This document shows, piece by piece, positions 13,766 to 27,797 of a stretch of 64,000 nucleotides of DNA; within the stretch, counting starts at the first letter, position 1; each line of letters begins with the position of its first letter. The stretch spans positions 2,372,051-2,436,050 of the forward strand of contig JANPWX010000076.1 of NCBI GenBank assembly GCA_024734555.1, given 5' to 3'. Made by a program: the position numbers and the translations under genes. The notes under the pieces are model-generated. The model saw only the letters and a program-made list of their open reading frames with translations, searched no databases and was not told the origin of the DNA. The DNA is from Trochalopteron elliotii (lineage: Eukaryota; Chordata; Aves; Passeriformes; Leiothrichidae).

Positions 13766-14395
13766 TGTTGCTGTGCCTGTTTTTCAAGCTGGCTAGCCTC
13801 GGCACAGGTAACAGTTTTCTTTCAGTGGGCTCTTTTTCGCTCGAGCTGCTCCTGCATGGCAATTGGCTGGAGGATCATAAAAAGGGGAGACTCCAGAGAC
13901 GCTGGGTCACACGAGTTTATTGGAACCCCGGCGTGGAGCCCTCACCTCGAGTGTCAGCGTGCCGAAGACCCCGGTTAACTCTTGGGTGAGACCTTATAGC
14001 TGGGGGTGTTACACAGAAAGGGAACCAATAAGGTTTAACAGGGTGGTGGCTAGTCTCATAAACAAACATACAAAATAACCATACAATGAACATTAGAAGG
14101 TGACAATCAGAATTCCATCCAATCACTCGATGCCTCTCTCAGAATCTTCCAGAAGTGGGGAGCGACCCCAAAAATGATAGACAGCAACAGGAGGCTGTCT
14201 ATGAAGCGATGGACAGTTAACTGTCTTTGGGGGAGAAAACTTAGGGAGGATACAGAATCAATCACAGAACTGTCACTGAGGAAAAACAGGGATAAACTGA
14301 ACGTGGGTAACAAAAAGGGGTACAGAGAACAAACCATTTTACAAAAGACCATTAACTTATGAATTAAACTTAATATTAAAAAATGCACTCCCACA
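13766..14395 (-). mobile_element. Solo endogenous retrovirus LTR, 630 bp, minus orientation
   Basis: The element has TG (13766) and CA (14395) ends and is flanked by an exact 6-bp duplication CTTATT (13760-13765 and 14396-14401). Read on the minus strand it starts TGTGGGAGTGC, has a TATA-like CTATAAGG near 14000, an AATAAA about 80 bases later (near 13917-13922) and a short tail ending GGCACAGCAACA. A 6-bp duplication fits class II (ERVK/alpharetrovirus-like) integrases. The GC content of its R-U5 part is well above the surroundings. No gag, pol or env sequence accompanies it. Open frames overlapping it (13733-14418) are shadows. The exact flank match suggests a fairly recent insertion. Confidence 0.85.
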
Positions 14396-15372
14396 CTTAT
14401 TAAATGTCCTGAGCCCATAAAGAATTATATTAATTTTCTTTCTCTTAAATGCACTTAAAATGTAAAGATTATGAAGTGCATTGAAAAGTGTCACAGAGAA
14501 AAACATTAGCAAAAATCAAAATTTCTCACTTGTGCAATTAAGACTCTGCAGTTACTGGTCTTTCTTCAAAAGCAATACTGCACTTTTATTCCAGTAATTT
14601 TCTTGAAATGAACCTGTGCACTCTTTAAGATGAAGTAATGCTGTCATGTAACCAACACTGCATTGAGGAGCCACAATTCCAAAGGGTGAGAGGAAAAACA
14701 AACCACTGAAGAAATAGTTGGAATGTGAACAGTGATGGACAAAGACCAGTATATTAGGTACATATCTGAAAATTTTACCTCCAAGTGTGTAGACTTACCA
14801 CATGCTCAGATGAGCACCACTGCTAGGTTGAAAAAAGGAGGAGTGGGGAGTGGGGGTGGGAAATGAGGTGATAAGAATGGCATTGGAATTTTCTCCCCAA
14901 GAAAAGCCACCATAATGGCACCATCAGAATTTGCAGGAAGATGGACATGAGAATGACAGCACAAGAACAAGGGAAACATACCATCACCACCAGCACAGTG
15001 CTGGCTCACACTCAGCTTGCAGACATCCAGGTTCTTCTCAGCAGTGCTGCAGCCCAACCTGCTAGCCTGTTTTCCTGTTACAGGCTGTAACAACTGTTTC
15101 TACTTCACACAGACCAGCACATTAAGTGGACTGACAGCACTGCTTCTTCCTAAGTTTGTGCTTCTTTTGACTTCTCCACAACCTTGCATTTTAACTCCCT
15201 CGTGACTAATCTAGCTACCTCTGTGTGAAACATAGCCAGCTTAATTTACACAGTCCCACATTTCTCTGTAATGTCAGTGTTTATAGCAAAAACTCCTCAA
15301 GTTTAAGTCTTAACTTAGCATTACTTGTATGGTTATGAATTTACTTCTCACAATTGTATCCCTTTTTCAAAG

Positions 15373-15750
15373 AAGAAGGTCACTTGGTTTGTTCAGCCTA
15401 GAGAAGAGGAGACTGAGGGGAGACCTCACTGTGCTCTTCGACATCTTCATGAGCAGAAGCAGAGGTACCAACTCTTCACTCTTGTGACCAGTGACAGGAC
15501 TCAAGGAAACAGCATGAAGCTGAGTCAGGGGAGGTTTAGGTTGGATATCAGGAAAAGGTTTTTCACCCAGAGGGTGGTTGGGCACTGGAACAGGCTCTCC
15601 AGGGAAGTGGTCACACCACCAAACCTGACAGAGTTCAAGAAATATTTGGACAACACACTCAGGCACATGGGTGTCCTGCAAAGGGCCAGCAACTGGACTT
15701 GATGATCCTGATAGGTCTCTTCCATCTCAGCATATTCCGTGATTTCTGGA
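15373..15750 (+). mobile_element. CR1 LINE 3' end
   Basis: Clear CR1 3' sequence: 'gttcagcctagagaagag', 'ggggagacctcactgtgctc', 'gaccagtgacaggactcaag', 'ggttggatatcaggaaaagg', 'gtggttgggcactggaacag', 'actggacttgatgatcct', ending near 'gtgatttctgga'. It is a 5'-truncated, plus-strand copy. The 125-codon open frame across it is a familiar by-product of this repeat and not a host gene. Confidence 0.92.
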
Positions 15751-18700
15751 ACTCTCACTTGTGAAACCTTCCTCGACATGTAACACCACCCAGAACTCAA
15801 ATATTAAGCGGACTGACCACACTATTTACTACATAAAAAATATTCTATCTTTTAAGCTGTAACAACAGGTGTTTAAACCATGTTTTTAATTCTGACCACA
15901 TGTAATACTATTACCTCACTTAAAAAATCCATGGAGCTTAGCAACCTCTTTTAATATAGCTTATGCCAGTCTTCTGCATAATATCCCTCAGATGCTTAGA
16001 GAGCTTATCCTCTGAGAAGGGCACCTCTTTAGCTGACTGGTTAAATCCTGAATAAATATTCTCTACTTACAATGAGAGTAATGGTTTCCTCTTCCACAGG
16101 AAAGGGGCATAAGAAATTTTAACAATTTGTGTACACTGATTCCATTTCTATTGTGTATATTTGCAACCAGAAAATTGTTGTTTGAGCCACTGCAATTGTA
16201 GTTTTTCAGAGGTTGCTCAGTATCACTGTGACACATCTTTCTGTAGGAATGTTCTTCTCTGTTGTAGAAAACAGAAGGTAGCTGATTGCTACAAAATATT
16301 CAGGAGAGTATATAACATTATGTCCTCTGCCTGCATGGAACCGTACCTAACTTTCCAGAGGTAATCAAAGCCATAGATTCCTCCAACTTCCCTCACCTCT
16401 TCCAGGGCCTAAGCACCAGCATGGCTATTCTCCAATATCTTAAGCTTTAAAATATATTTTTAAAAATATAATAGCATGTACTCTGAGGAAAAGAATGATG
16501 AACTTCAATCTATCACTCAGATTTACAGAGCTGTTACATGCATTATGTGAAGATGATTTCAAAAAGTTTGAGAAGTTCTCCTAAATACATTTCTACTTGT
16601 ATTCCTTTGCTAATACTGTTGGAAATAAACACCTTCCCCCAGCCCCCCTCCTGCTTTAAAGGCAACAAGTAAAGTGCAGAACAGATTAGGTTTCAGAATT
16701 TTGGATCTATGAAACATTCTTACATAGGCATACTAGCAAATGTACGTAGGTTTGAAAATCCTTTTCATATCAAATGCCATAACTTATCACATTTTAGTTG
16801 AGGGCTATTTAGATTGTAAATATATTGAGATCTACTAGAGTGATATCATCTCATATTGATTGAATGAATTGTGACAACTGGAGTTGCTTGAGTATTTCTT
16901 TTCTAATTCATTCTTCTATTGTGAAAGGGAAAAAAAAATAGTACTGCTTGCAACCACAATTTCCACTTTAAGCAAACAAGAAATTACATCATTCACAGAA
17001 TGCGATATTTAAGCTATAAGAAGGGAGGTTTGTTTCCCTCTACCCTTGTAAAAAAATAAGGTAAAAATTAAGTCAGTATATATTAAAGGCTTTTCTGTGT
17101 TCTTTTTTCTGATGATAGAGGCTTTATCTTCTTTCTTCATAGTTTATCCTTAGAGGGAGGAGTCCCAGCAGCAAAGAGGAAATACCCATTAGCTTTTGCC
17201 CTTCTACTGCACTACTAGTGAGCAGAAAGACTGCAAAGAAGGCGGAGAATGATCCTTCCTTCAAAATAAATCTGCCCTATTGGGATAAACATAGCAAGAT
17301 TTACTATCAGAAAAGAGTTTGTGACAACAACAAGGACTGAGAGGTATCTGAGAAGAGCAGGGAGCAGGAGCAAAGGTGTATTTCAGCAGTGATAATAACA
17401 TTTTTTTCTTGAAGAGACTAAGTACAGACCACAGATATTTTTGTTGTCAAACCTAGACTCTAGGTTTTAAAATACATAAGACCTAGAAAATGTGAAAATT
17501 CATAGTTCTTACATAATTAGCTTATTTTCAGAGACTGTGATATTAATAAACCCAAGCATTATACAACTATGCTTTCAAGCAGTCTGTCCATCATTTCCCC
17601 AGCCATAATACTACTTTATATCAATAGATAACAAAGTCCTACATCAATGTAATAGCAACAGCACCTCTAGGTTTACAGTATCTTGACTCTGCTTCATGAC
17701 GTGATAGAAGTTTCTTTTCTCCAGTGCAGAAAAAAGAGTACAGTCCACCTTCTCTCTTACACTGGTACTGTCTCCTTATTCTCAGCCTCTTGCTCACCTT
17801 CTATATTAAACATCAGAACAGCATTTGCTGTCATTCCTGTCACAACAATTGTCATGTTAATAAATTCTCTGTAGCAAATATGTCATGGAATAAGTGCTCT
17901 ATTTATATTTGCAGCAAAGACTATACTCATTGTTCCAAGCTATCAGTAGACTTCATTTTTGAAAAAAATCAGAGAAATGACTAGATGGGGCTAAAAATAT
18001 ATTGTATAACTCCATAAATATTATTATTTTATTATTCCATAAATTCACAAGTCCACAAAAGGCCATACTTTTAGCATTGATTCTGCTCAGTAAAAGTTAA
18101 TCTGCCTATGATCAAAGAGAAAAGAAAAATTTAGTAGACAGTTACATGAAAAAAAAAGGGCCACTGACATATATAGCAAGCATCATGTTGTCAAAAAGGT
18201 CCTTGCACATCCTACCTTGTCTTTCCTGCTTCCTGTTCAAATGAATCCTTGCCCTCCTGACATTTTCCATGATTGCTGTAACTCAGGAATATTCCCAACT
18301 CAGATCTCCACCACAAATCCCTGCTTGGTCCCACTGCATCCCTTATCCAACTTTTTCTGTCTATTAGCCCCTTCATTTTCTTCCATCAAAAAGCCAGGTT
18401 TTGTTTTATCACTTTGTTTCACAATTTAGCTTTTTTTTTTCTCTCTTCTCCTTTAAAATTCCTGTGTAAACTTGATTTCCCTCTTCACATTTTCCATCTC
18501 CCCTCTACTCTTCCCTGTTGAAGCCTGCAAAGGCTGCATGGACACAAAGAAGATCACAAAGATTTGCATTATGTTTTAGATAGCTTCCTGTAAGTAGGGT
18601 TTCATAAGTCAAAAACCCAAACACACAAACAAACAAAACTTTCTTGATCCAGGAAGAGAAGAGTTATTGCTGAATGATTGCCTGGGGTTGTGGAGCCTTC

Positions 18701-19659
18701 ATGTTTTATGTTAAGAAACTGAGCTTTCCCACACGGTTCTAGTTTACCCATTAACATTTTTTCCACAAATAAAGACAAACAAAAGACAACCCTGTGAAAA
18801 AAAATTTACTAAGAATTTGGGCATTTGTGAAACATTAAAGATGTGAAAAATATAGAGTAAAGCAGTATTGCAAGCACAGATCTTCATGAGAAGCTTTCAA
18901 CAACTCCTAGCAATAATATAATTTCTTCTCAAAATGTAGGTCGATACAGTGCATATGCACTGCCATATAAAGGTGCTGTATTTTCAAAGCCTAAACCAGT
19001 ATTTGTATGTTGAGCAAAATGACTCATGATCTTAGAGGTCTTTTACAAACACAGTGATTCTACGATTGATATCACAATGATTTTTATGATTTCACTAAAA
19101 GTATAATTTCAATGTAACATTACACTTGACACAAATTCAGATTATTTTTTACCTTTCTGATAGGCAATAAACTTTATAGGAACATCAAGAAATATAGCAT
19201 AGTGATGGTTAGGGTTTACTACACTTTTTCCCAGCATACACAAAGCCAGTATCATGAGCTACTGCTACCTTCTCCCCAGGAGAGATTTAGTAATCATTCT
19301 CCATTACTGTGTGGACCTAGAACTATTTACATTCTGAGCATTTTCACATTCACACTTATTTAAGGGGTGAAACAGAGTAATTACTTTACAGATGTCTCAG
19401 TTTCAATTGCTCATGCATACAGCTAATTAGCCATTAGTTGTGTTTTAGCCCATTTATCAGTTTAAAGCATCGAAATCTACTTCTGCTGCCTGTTGATGAT
19501 TAGATTGTAACGATACTTCCCACCTGTCCTATGAAAGATGTTAAACTGTTGTAACACCATACACAGTGGACTCCCTTGTCAAGTTACACAACACTAAATA
19601 TTTCAAAGAGTAACTCTCTAAATGTTTACAAAGACCGATTAGAGTTGGCACTACAGTCT

Positions 19660-20037
19660 GGTGACTAAGTCTGGGCAAGAGAAGACTGAGAGTGGCTCTC
19701 ACTAGCATATAAGTATCTCAAAGACACATGCCAAGGGGATGGTGCCAAACTCTTTTTGCGGTACCCAGTGATGGAATAAGGAGCAAAAGCCATAAACTAA
19801 AACACAAGAAGTTCCACCTCAACATGAATAAGGACTTTACACTGATGGTGGCACAGCATTGGAACAGGCTGCCCATAGATGTCATGGAATTTCCCTCTGT
19901 GGAGACACTCAAAACCCACCCAGATGTGTTCCTTTATCACCTGCTCCAGGTGACCCTGCCTTGGCAGTGGGATTGGACTGTATGATCTCCAGAGATCCCT
20001 TCCAACCCTAATGATTCTGTGAATCTATGATTCTGTG
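19660..20037 (+). mobile_element. CR1 LINE 3' end, second subfamily
   Basis: CR1 3' sequence diverged from the copy at 15373: 'gaataaggagcaaaagccat', 'aagaagttccacctcaacat', 'gcacagcattggaacaggct', 'cttggcagtgggattggact', ending in two copies of the terminal motif, 'gattctgtgaatctatgatt' followed by 'ctgtga'. The intact terminal repeats mark a true 3' end. Plus orientation, 5'-truncated. The overlapping 85-codon frame is repeat-derived. Confidence 0.92.
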
Positions 20038-23000
20038 ACAAGCAGAGACACATTATGAAATAAACATAAAAGAAAAACAGGAAATCAGTCATTTTTCAAA
20101 TATAAAATAGTCCAAAAATCCTGGAAGAGTGGGAACACTGGAGTCTGTTGTGTTACTTGTGGATAGTTTACTGGTTGTTTTTAAGAGCTACATTTGCTTT
20201 TCATTTTCCAAAGTGATTTTGGCAGAAATCCTCAACCTTGAAGAACAGGTTTGTGTTTGACTGAATAAGACCTTTTCATCTACAGTTCTGTAACCACCCT
20301 GAGGGAGTTCAAGATGCTCATAATGATTTATATAACAAGGTTTACTCAACTCAGCTGTAAAGGACAATTTCAGAACAAATACTGAAACCGGCATAGCTAC
20401 TGTAACTTTCAAACCTGACACTGATGATTTTATCTCATTGCTATTTTTTTCAAAAAGCTTAATTGGAGTATTAAATTTGTGACTTTAACTGACCAAACAT
20501 ATTCAAAATTTCCATGTGATGCAATTGTTTCATTAGCCCTCCCTTAGTTAGCTCTTGGTATTTCCTTTCCACTAGACAAACCTACTCTACAAGATTTTCT
20601 GCAGGGAAAGAGAATATAAGCTTTTTTTTTTGACATTAACTGTATCTCAACAGCTGTCAAGACTTGGGACAAGTACTGCATTCTTGCTGTCACAAGGAAG
20701 CCAAAATTTTAAACTCTGTTTCCCTAACAAGATCAAATTTTAGAAATGGAAGATAAAATACGTCCCAGGTTTCATGACACACTTTTCAGTTTCTTAATAA
20801 TTGTGTTGGTTAAGAGCAAGACTCTTGGAACACTTGTTCCAAATTCTTGTGAAAAATACCTCTCGCCTGGAAACTTCTACTCCAGGGGCTGTGGGAGAGA
20901 AGAAATCAACTTGTGAAACAATAAGGCCATATGCCCTTCCATGTGAAAAACCCCATTTCATAAATTATCTCTAGGAATAGACTTCAACTGATTTTATGCC
21001 TTCTTTGAACTACTCATGGAAAAAAAATAAAAAAGTAGGGGAGAGAATAATATAACCAATTGTTCACAGCAATGTTGCAAAGATCTTAGAGGAAGTGAGT
21101 AACAGACTTTCAAACAAGTCTTCTTCTAAGTAGAAGAAAAACTATAAAACTAATAAAGTTTAGGGACAGACTATGTTGGCATTTCAAGGTAAAATAAATC
21201 AACTACTGAATTGCACTAGGATAAGCCCAAAATGGTTTATTCTTCTTTTTTTGTTTAACACTGATTTATGACAACCAACCAAGAGTTTTGTCATAATGAG
21301 GATGAAACTCCAAATTTTATCACAAGAAGTGTGACCACTGCCTTACTGTTTAATTTCAGGAGTTTTCATTCTCCAGAAGTCCTTTAAATGAATGATTATA
21401 GAAAGGCAAGAACAGACCAAACATAAAAATCTCTCTGCTAGTCTCCTACTATTCTACATCTAGTTTTAATGGCTTTCACACTAATAACTTTGATCTTCTC
21501 TGATCAGCCAGTATTCTATTACATCTCTTTAAACACAGATGGGAAGACAGGAACTTCAAGCATTCAAGATACAAACATTTATACTGTATCTTTGATGCTA
21601 TAGACTTTTCCATTTATTTTCTCTAATAGTTTCTAACACTTGATTTGGGATCTTTTTATAATTACTCTGTACTGAGTTGACACTTCATACAAATATAAGG
21701 CATGAACCCCAGAAACTGCTCCTTAGTCTGTCACTGTAGAATGAGTCAGGATTTTTTAATCTTCCCTCTGTGCCTGTGCACCATTTGAAACATATGTTCA
21801 ACTTCATTATGCCATTTCATAGTACAATCCCACAGTGTCCTAAGACTCTTTCTTCTACTAATATAGTTAATCAGTTCTTCAACTGATCAACTTGATTTTC
21901 TTAGTGAACTGTTTTTCATTCCACTGATTATTCCATTTTCAAGGCATTAAAAAACTTACTGGCTTGTAGAGTTTCACCACTGATCTTCAGCTACAATAAA
22001 AATTTACTGTTTCACTGTTTCCTACCCTCTAGCTGTTCCCTCCCCTTAAAAGTCTGTTTTATGAGACTCAGAAGCAGACTTCTGGAAATTTAGAAAGCTT
22101 CCATCAATCCATTATTCACACAACTGCTAACTCTTCCAAATCTGCCAAGAAATTTTAGGGTAGAATTTCTCTTAAAATTCCCCACCCAAACCAGACATGT
22201 TGATTGTTCCTAACTAGGTAATATTTAGCTGTGTGTTCACCAATTCTATTCTTAAGTATTATTTCTATTACCTTACCTGATACAACATGACATCAGTCTT
22301 ATGGCTTGTAGCTTCCTGGAGCTATCTTAAAACCTTTTCTGTTATCACAGTTAATTCTTGCCTGAAACTGACTTCTCATTGAAGACATCAAAAATTCCTA
22401 ATGCTCATTTTCTCCATTTATTCAACCATCGCTCATGTAGTTTATTTTCCAAACAGGATTTTTTGAAAACTCATATTCAAAGAAGGATACCAACCTAAAT
22501 GTTTCCTCAGTTTCTTATATGTGCAGACAGAATAAAATGCAAAAAGATGTAAAGTTTTTCTGTAATGTCCATGGCTTCTCCATTTTTTAAAATATTTATT
22601 CATCAACCTTGCTCACTGACATCCTGCTCTTGAAATACAGAGGAAAAATTTGTTAATAGATAAGACACATTGTGCTAGTTGTTCTTCAAAGCCTTTTTGA
22701 GCTGCCTTATATTTTTGTCTAGACTAACAGTTTCAGAATTTATCATCTTTATTTTTTTCATTTCGACAGTCCTTAGCCATACTAGTTTCCTGTAGCACTT
22801 TTTGGAATTCATTTCTAAGTACTCCACAATGACAGATAATCTTATCATGGCTGCTTTAGATCTGTAAAAAAAGAGCATTAAATATTCAGAGAGGAGGGCA
22901 CCAAGTTTTCTAGTTCTGTGATTAGAACAGCCAGAACAAACTACTGTTTTCCACCCCTGTTTCCAGAATTGTTTCCACAAATCATAAACATATTTTAAAT

Positions 23001-23879
23001 GCAAATGTGAATGAGATAAAAAGCATGGCCATAAAAGCCTTAGCTGATGAGGCTCTATTCTCCTTCCTTTCCTGCCATATTCCAGCACGTTGCACTGCAC
23101 AGTAGTTCCTAAATTCTTGTATTCTTTTTAAGTGCAAATTTATACCTTGAGTGTCTGTGATACTTGATATATGCTAAGTAAAGTGACAGGAGATTAAATC
23201 AACACCACGAGGCATCACAGTTGGTATGCCTTATAAACAATAAAACATCAGACAGACTTTAGCTAATTTGGAGACTGGACTTTGATCATATTGAGCAGAG
23301 GAAAGTTATAAGGAACATAACAAATAAGTTATGGATCCTGGCAATAAAAATCTCTCTCTCATTAAATCCATTGCTTTGCAAATACTTGAAAGATGTGTGT
23401 GTTTTACTTTAATTTCATAGTTAACTGCCTTTCTTATATTATTCAATAAATATAACTTATATTACACTTAAGGTTTCTTAAACCATATTTTTTTTCTATG
23501 TATGAGATAAGGTATGCAAAATAGAAAGTTATCCAGATGATGACTTTGACTATCAAGGAATTGGTACCACCCTGGCTAGGTTTGCACTTTTCAGCTCAGA
23601 TATTGTACACACTTGTTTGCAAACATTTTCAGACTCAGTAAGAATTCAGGAAAAAAGGCAAGTTTTTATTAATTAGAACTCTCTAATAAAGTTCTGAGAT
23701 AGTATTTTTAAACTATGCATTTGTGCTTAGATCATTGTCAGAAATTAAGAAAATCTATACATTACTACTGATTGCTCTTTTTTTTTCTGTTAAATATAGG
23801 TGTTGAAGCATGAAGGATGAGAAATAAATTCAGTAATGAGGGCTGGTATCTTGACTAGGAAAAACAAAAGTTACTGATG

Positions 23880-24350
23880 CTTCTTGTTAAGGAAACTACC
23901 CATCCCTTCAGGAGCCACTCTGTCAGTCACACCCGCACACCTGAGCTGGGACCGAGGTGCCTTGGCAGCTGCAGCCCCACACTCACACAGTCACACCAGG
24001 CTTCTGAGCTGGCTCAAGCCCAGGTTTGCCACAGCAGAGTCTCAGATGAACTGGTCTTGGTGCAGTAACTAAATATGAGAAAACCAGCTTGAGCTGGTAC
24101 CTCTGAGGAGGAACCCCAAACAAAAGACCCCCTGGGCTTTTATCCCCACACAGTCTAAGCACAGAGAAGTCTGGAACCCTTGGCTGCTGCCGTGTCTCTG
24201 AGTGTCCAGTCCCCTGGCCAGGCCACCGGTCCCCAGGCCCTTTGTTGTGCAAAGGGTCAGCCATTCCTGGCCTTTTGCTTTGGGCTCCCAGAGCTCAACC
24301 TGTGGCTCCCATTGCAGCTGCTCACTGAGATACCTCAACACTTCTCATCA
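23880..24350. other. GC-rich island, possible unclassified repeat
   Basis: About 470 bases are clearly richer in G+C than the AT-rich flanks, with several overlapping open frames on both strands, as expected from low stop density. I recognise neither a coding domain nor LTR ends with a duplication. It could be an old LTR, another retroelement piece, or a regulatory CpG-type segment. Confidence 0.35.
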
Positions 24351-27300
24351 GGACATTCTTCCTTTATTCAAACAAACTCAAAAGTGAAAACAGTTGAGAA
24401 TGAATTACAGTTTGGTTATGTAACCTTTTTATAACCAGCTTCATAAACAATCTACAATCACATTTTCAGGGGCAATTTCTCTTCTCCTGTTTCATACATT
24501 GTCAGAAAAGAGTAACTTTCTAGCACTGTGGTTGGTGTACTCTGAGTCAGTATAAAGCCAGGCACATGAAAGGCAAAAGGGCAAAATTAAGAAACCGAGA
24601 AATCACAGAAGAACTAGGCTGCTCTAATACAAGAAGTAAGGACTTAAAAAACCCTGTATCACCAATATGGGCAATTATCTTGTATAGATTTAAGTGGAAA
24701 AAGCAGAATTTATAGTTTGATACCATGACATTATGACTTGTCAATAGGTTTTGTTAATGGACGGGTAAATCCTTATTCAGCAAAAAGCAAAGAAAGCTCT
24801 TGGACTATCCAGGCAATAGATTTATATGTGTTTGACAACAATTAATCCAGAGAAATTTTTTTTCAAAGAATAATGCTAAAATCTCATCCAAATTTCACAC
24901 ACAACTTCAGGACTACTATATGTAATTTTTAACCATTGTAACATATGAAATCTAATGTTTAGCAAATAACAGAATTTAAGAGTCTAATAAATATTTTCTT
25001 GATGGGCATTTTTTTTTGTCTTTATAATGGAAACATTAGGAGACCAAATATTAATTTGCAAGAAAAGTAATTACTGATCAGTCTTATCTCTCATATTACA
25101 CTCAGTAATTTTAGAATATGTGGTAGGTGTGACATGTAGTGATCTGTAATATCAGATGTTTCATTGTTGTAGACTCAGGTTGTATATTTAGAATTTAATT
25201 GAAATGGTGCTTCCACTTAAAAATAATTTTGCTCATGAATAAAATAAAAGCCAATGTTATTAATTAATTTAAATGCTATTGCAACTTTCTGAGAAAGGGC
25301 AGGCAATTTCCTATTTGATTACTGCAGTGTGGGGAGTTTGTTTGCTTGATTTTAGTTTTACATTTAGAAGCATGCCTTATCTGCCTAAGTAAAGCCTTTT
25401 AATCTAATTTCAAGTAAAATGTCAAGACACTAAGAGCAAAAGGAATAGGGAAAGTTCCACAATATACAAAGGCAGTTTATTCTGAAAAGACACTCAGTGT
25501 AACTCCTTGGTTTTCTCCATCTAATTTCAGAGGTTTTATTTCACAGTATTGGAAATTCTGACTAGGATCTGAAGATGGAAAAACAAAGTGGAGTCCTGAT
25601 GAAGCATTTAAGAATCTGCTAGTTTTCAGTCCTTTAAAGGCACTGCTGCAAATCTAAGGCAGTGGGAATGGCTGTACCTACACAGCAACTTTCTGTGTGA
25701 TGAGTAGAACGCTATGCAGTTTGTTAGACCAGCAGAAATCAATGTTCTTTACAGACAGAACAGAAGCATAATTTCTTGTCAAATCTGATCTTAAAAATAA
25801 TGTTTATGAAATGCACATATTATAATGATTGTTAATATAAAGTTACCATCTGTTCCCAAATGGAAAATGCTATTTCAAAGTTTAGTTAGTATTTATTTAT
25901 TTTTAAGTTTGAACCTTACAGTTTAAACAAATCAAAAATTGACAAATAGTAGAGTACATTAGAAGATTTTTTCCCCTTGAAACACTGCACTATTTTTCTT
26001 TTGAGCCTGCTGGGGCTTTAAATTATGAAATCAAATCGTACCTCATCATCTGTCATCTCCTGGGAAACAAAATCATGTTGACCTTACCTCCCACTGCTTA
26101 GAAGGATGAGTCATTTATTTGCTTCATTTCCACAGATGAAATGCACCTGCATAAGCAGTTGCTTATACTTTATAGGCCAATGCTGTATTATGCCCAGTAA
26201 ATTACATTCCCAGGAATTACCCTATGTATTAGGCAAACACTTCAGTACTTGAGGAATTTCTACTGCTTTTCTTGTTACTTTTACTATGCTTTTTCCTTAC
26301 ACAAATCTGAATGAAACAGTTACCAGTAGTAACCTAATCAAGCTTGTATCATGCTTGCTTCATAAAGGCATTTTAACTAATTGGTAAGTGAAAGCTGTAT
26401 ATAATAATAGCCTGTACTTGTAGTAGTAAAAAACCAAAGTAGTTTTTAAAGTAAGGCATTATCTAAAAGCAAAGATTTGGAAAAAAAAGGATTCAGAAGT
26501 TTTATAATGAACTTGTTGATTATGGGTGGATACTTTGCAATCTCATCAAGGTAATATTTTATTAGTATAAATTAAGTTATTTTACTGCAGTAAATGTTGG
26601 TATTGAAATGTTTTCATTTGAAATTAGTAAAGAGCAATGATTAGCCATCCATTACAAATGTAGTGGATTAAGCTTTAATAGCTCTAAAACACACGGAACA
26701 ATGTTTATAGTGCTGGAGTTCAGTGAAATGGTTATTTAAACAGCTTTTCTAAATTAGGTCTGAGAACATCTGTATCATTTGTATGACCCACACTTGCTTA
26801 CCCTGCAAACGGGGCATGCAACAGTTGCTATAGTAATAACAGTAATGATTTTTAAGTAGCAAAGAAGTGCTTCTGTAAAAATCACTTGAAATAACTTTAT
26901 CTAATGATAACTCAATGAAATTTTATTTGTTTTTTGTTTTTCCTAATTAAAAAAATACATTTGATAAAGGCAATTTTTAGTTAAACACACTAAGGCCTTG
27001 AAAAAATGTATATATAACTGATACATAATATACATAAAAAAACCCCAAAATTTTTAGAAACAAAAACTCATAGAGCATACAAAGATTTTAAAACTGGTGT
27101 AGCAAAACATATACAGCTAGCTGTGGCATAGATTCTGCAGCCTGCATACAGTAAAATCAAGTTCATGACAGGCAGCATTACACCTATTAGGAAATGCTTG
27201 TAGGACTGTACACAGAACTTGCTTTCTTATGAAAAGTATACCTACAGAAACATGGATATCTGTAGATATTTATATTTAGTCTTATCATAACACTGAGGAG

Positions 27301-27599
27301 TAAAAAAAAATGCCCTGACTTTCAGATGACAATTCTGCTAATGGCATTGAAGCAGTATCTTATTGTTAACATTGGAGCTCAAGTGAACAGTGCTTATATC
27401 TGGTGTTATGGATATGTTCCAGAACAAAACAGGCACAGACAACCAAAACAAGAAACTTAAATAAAAAATTAAAAATTAATGACTGCAACATCAGCCTTAG
27501 GTGGATGTACCAATAAACTTTTTATGCTTACTGTATGGGAGACTCCCAGGGAAAAAAAGTCACTCTCGGAATCTTATTTATTTACTAGATGGGAACTGG

Positions 27600-27655
27600 C
27601 AAGTTTAAAAGTATATAATAATATATACTTATATATACTATAATATAAAAAAATA
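27600..27655. repeat. AT/TA-rich low-complexity tract
   Basis: Alternating TATAATA/ATATAC runs with palindromic character such as 'tatatactataatataaa'. Simple sequence only. Confidence 0.7.
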
Positions 27656-27797
27656 ATCAGAACAATTAAAATAAGTACTTATTTTTTACTTGTACCTTTG
27701 AGAAATGTCTAATTCATCTATTCAATGGAAGTCTCACTTATGCACACAATGGTACCATTTATGTTCAAATCTAAGTAAATATTTTAGTGAAATCAAC

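Noticed and set aside
15325..15702. 125-codon plus-strand frame
   Set aside because: It is the untranslated 3' part of a CR1 LINE that often reads open by chance.
22675..23100. 141-codon minus-strand open frame
   Set aside because: Longest frame in the window but with no recognisable domain, no cysteine pattern of the host gene, no convincing splice context, and composition typical of random AT-rich DNA.
24069..24341. Overlapping frames in the GC-rich island as a host gene
   Set aside because: Frames on both strands are open together because of low AT content; no domain, splice or start evidence.
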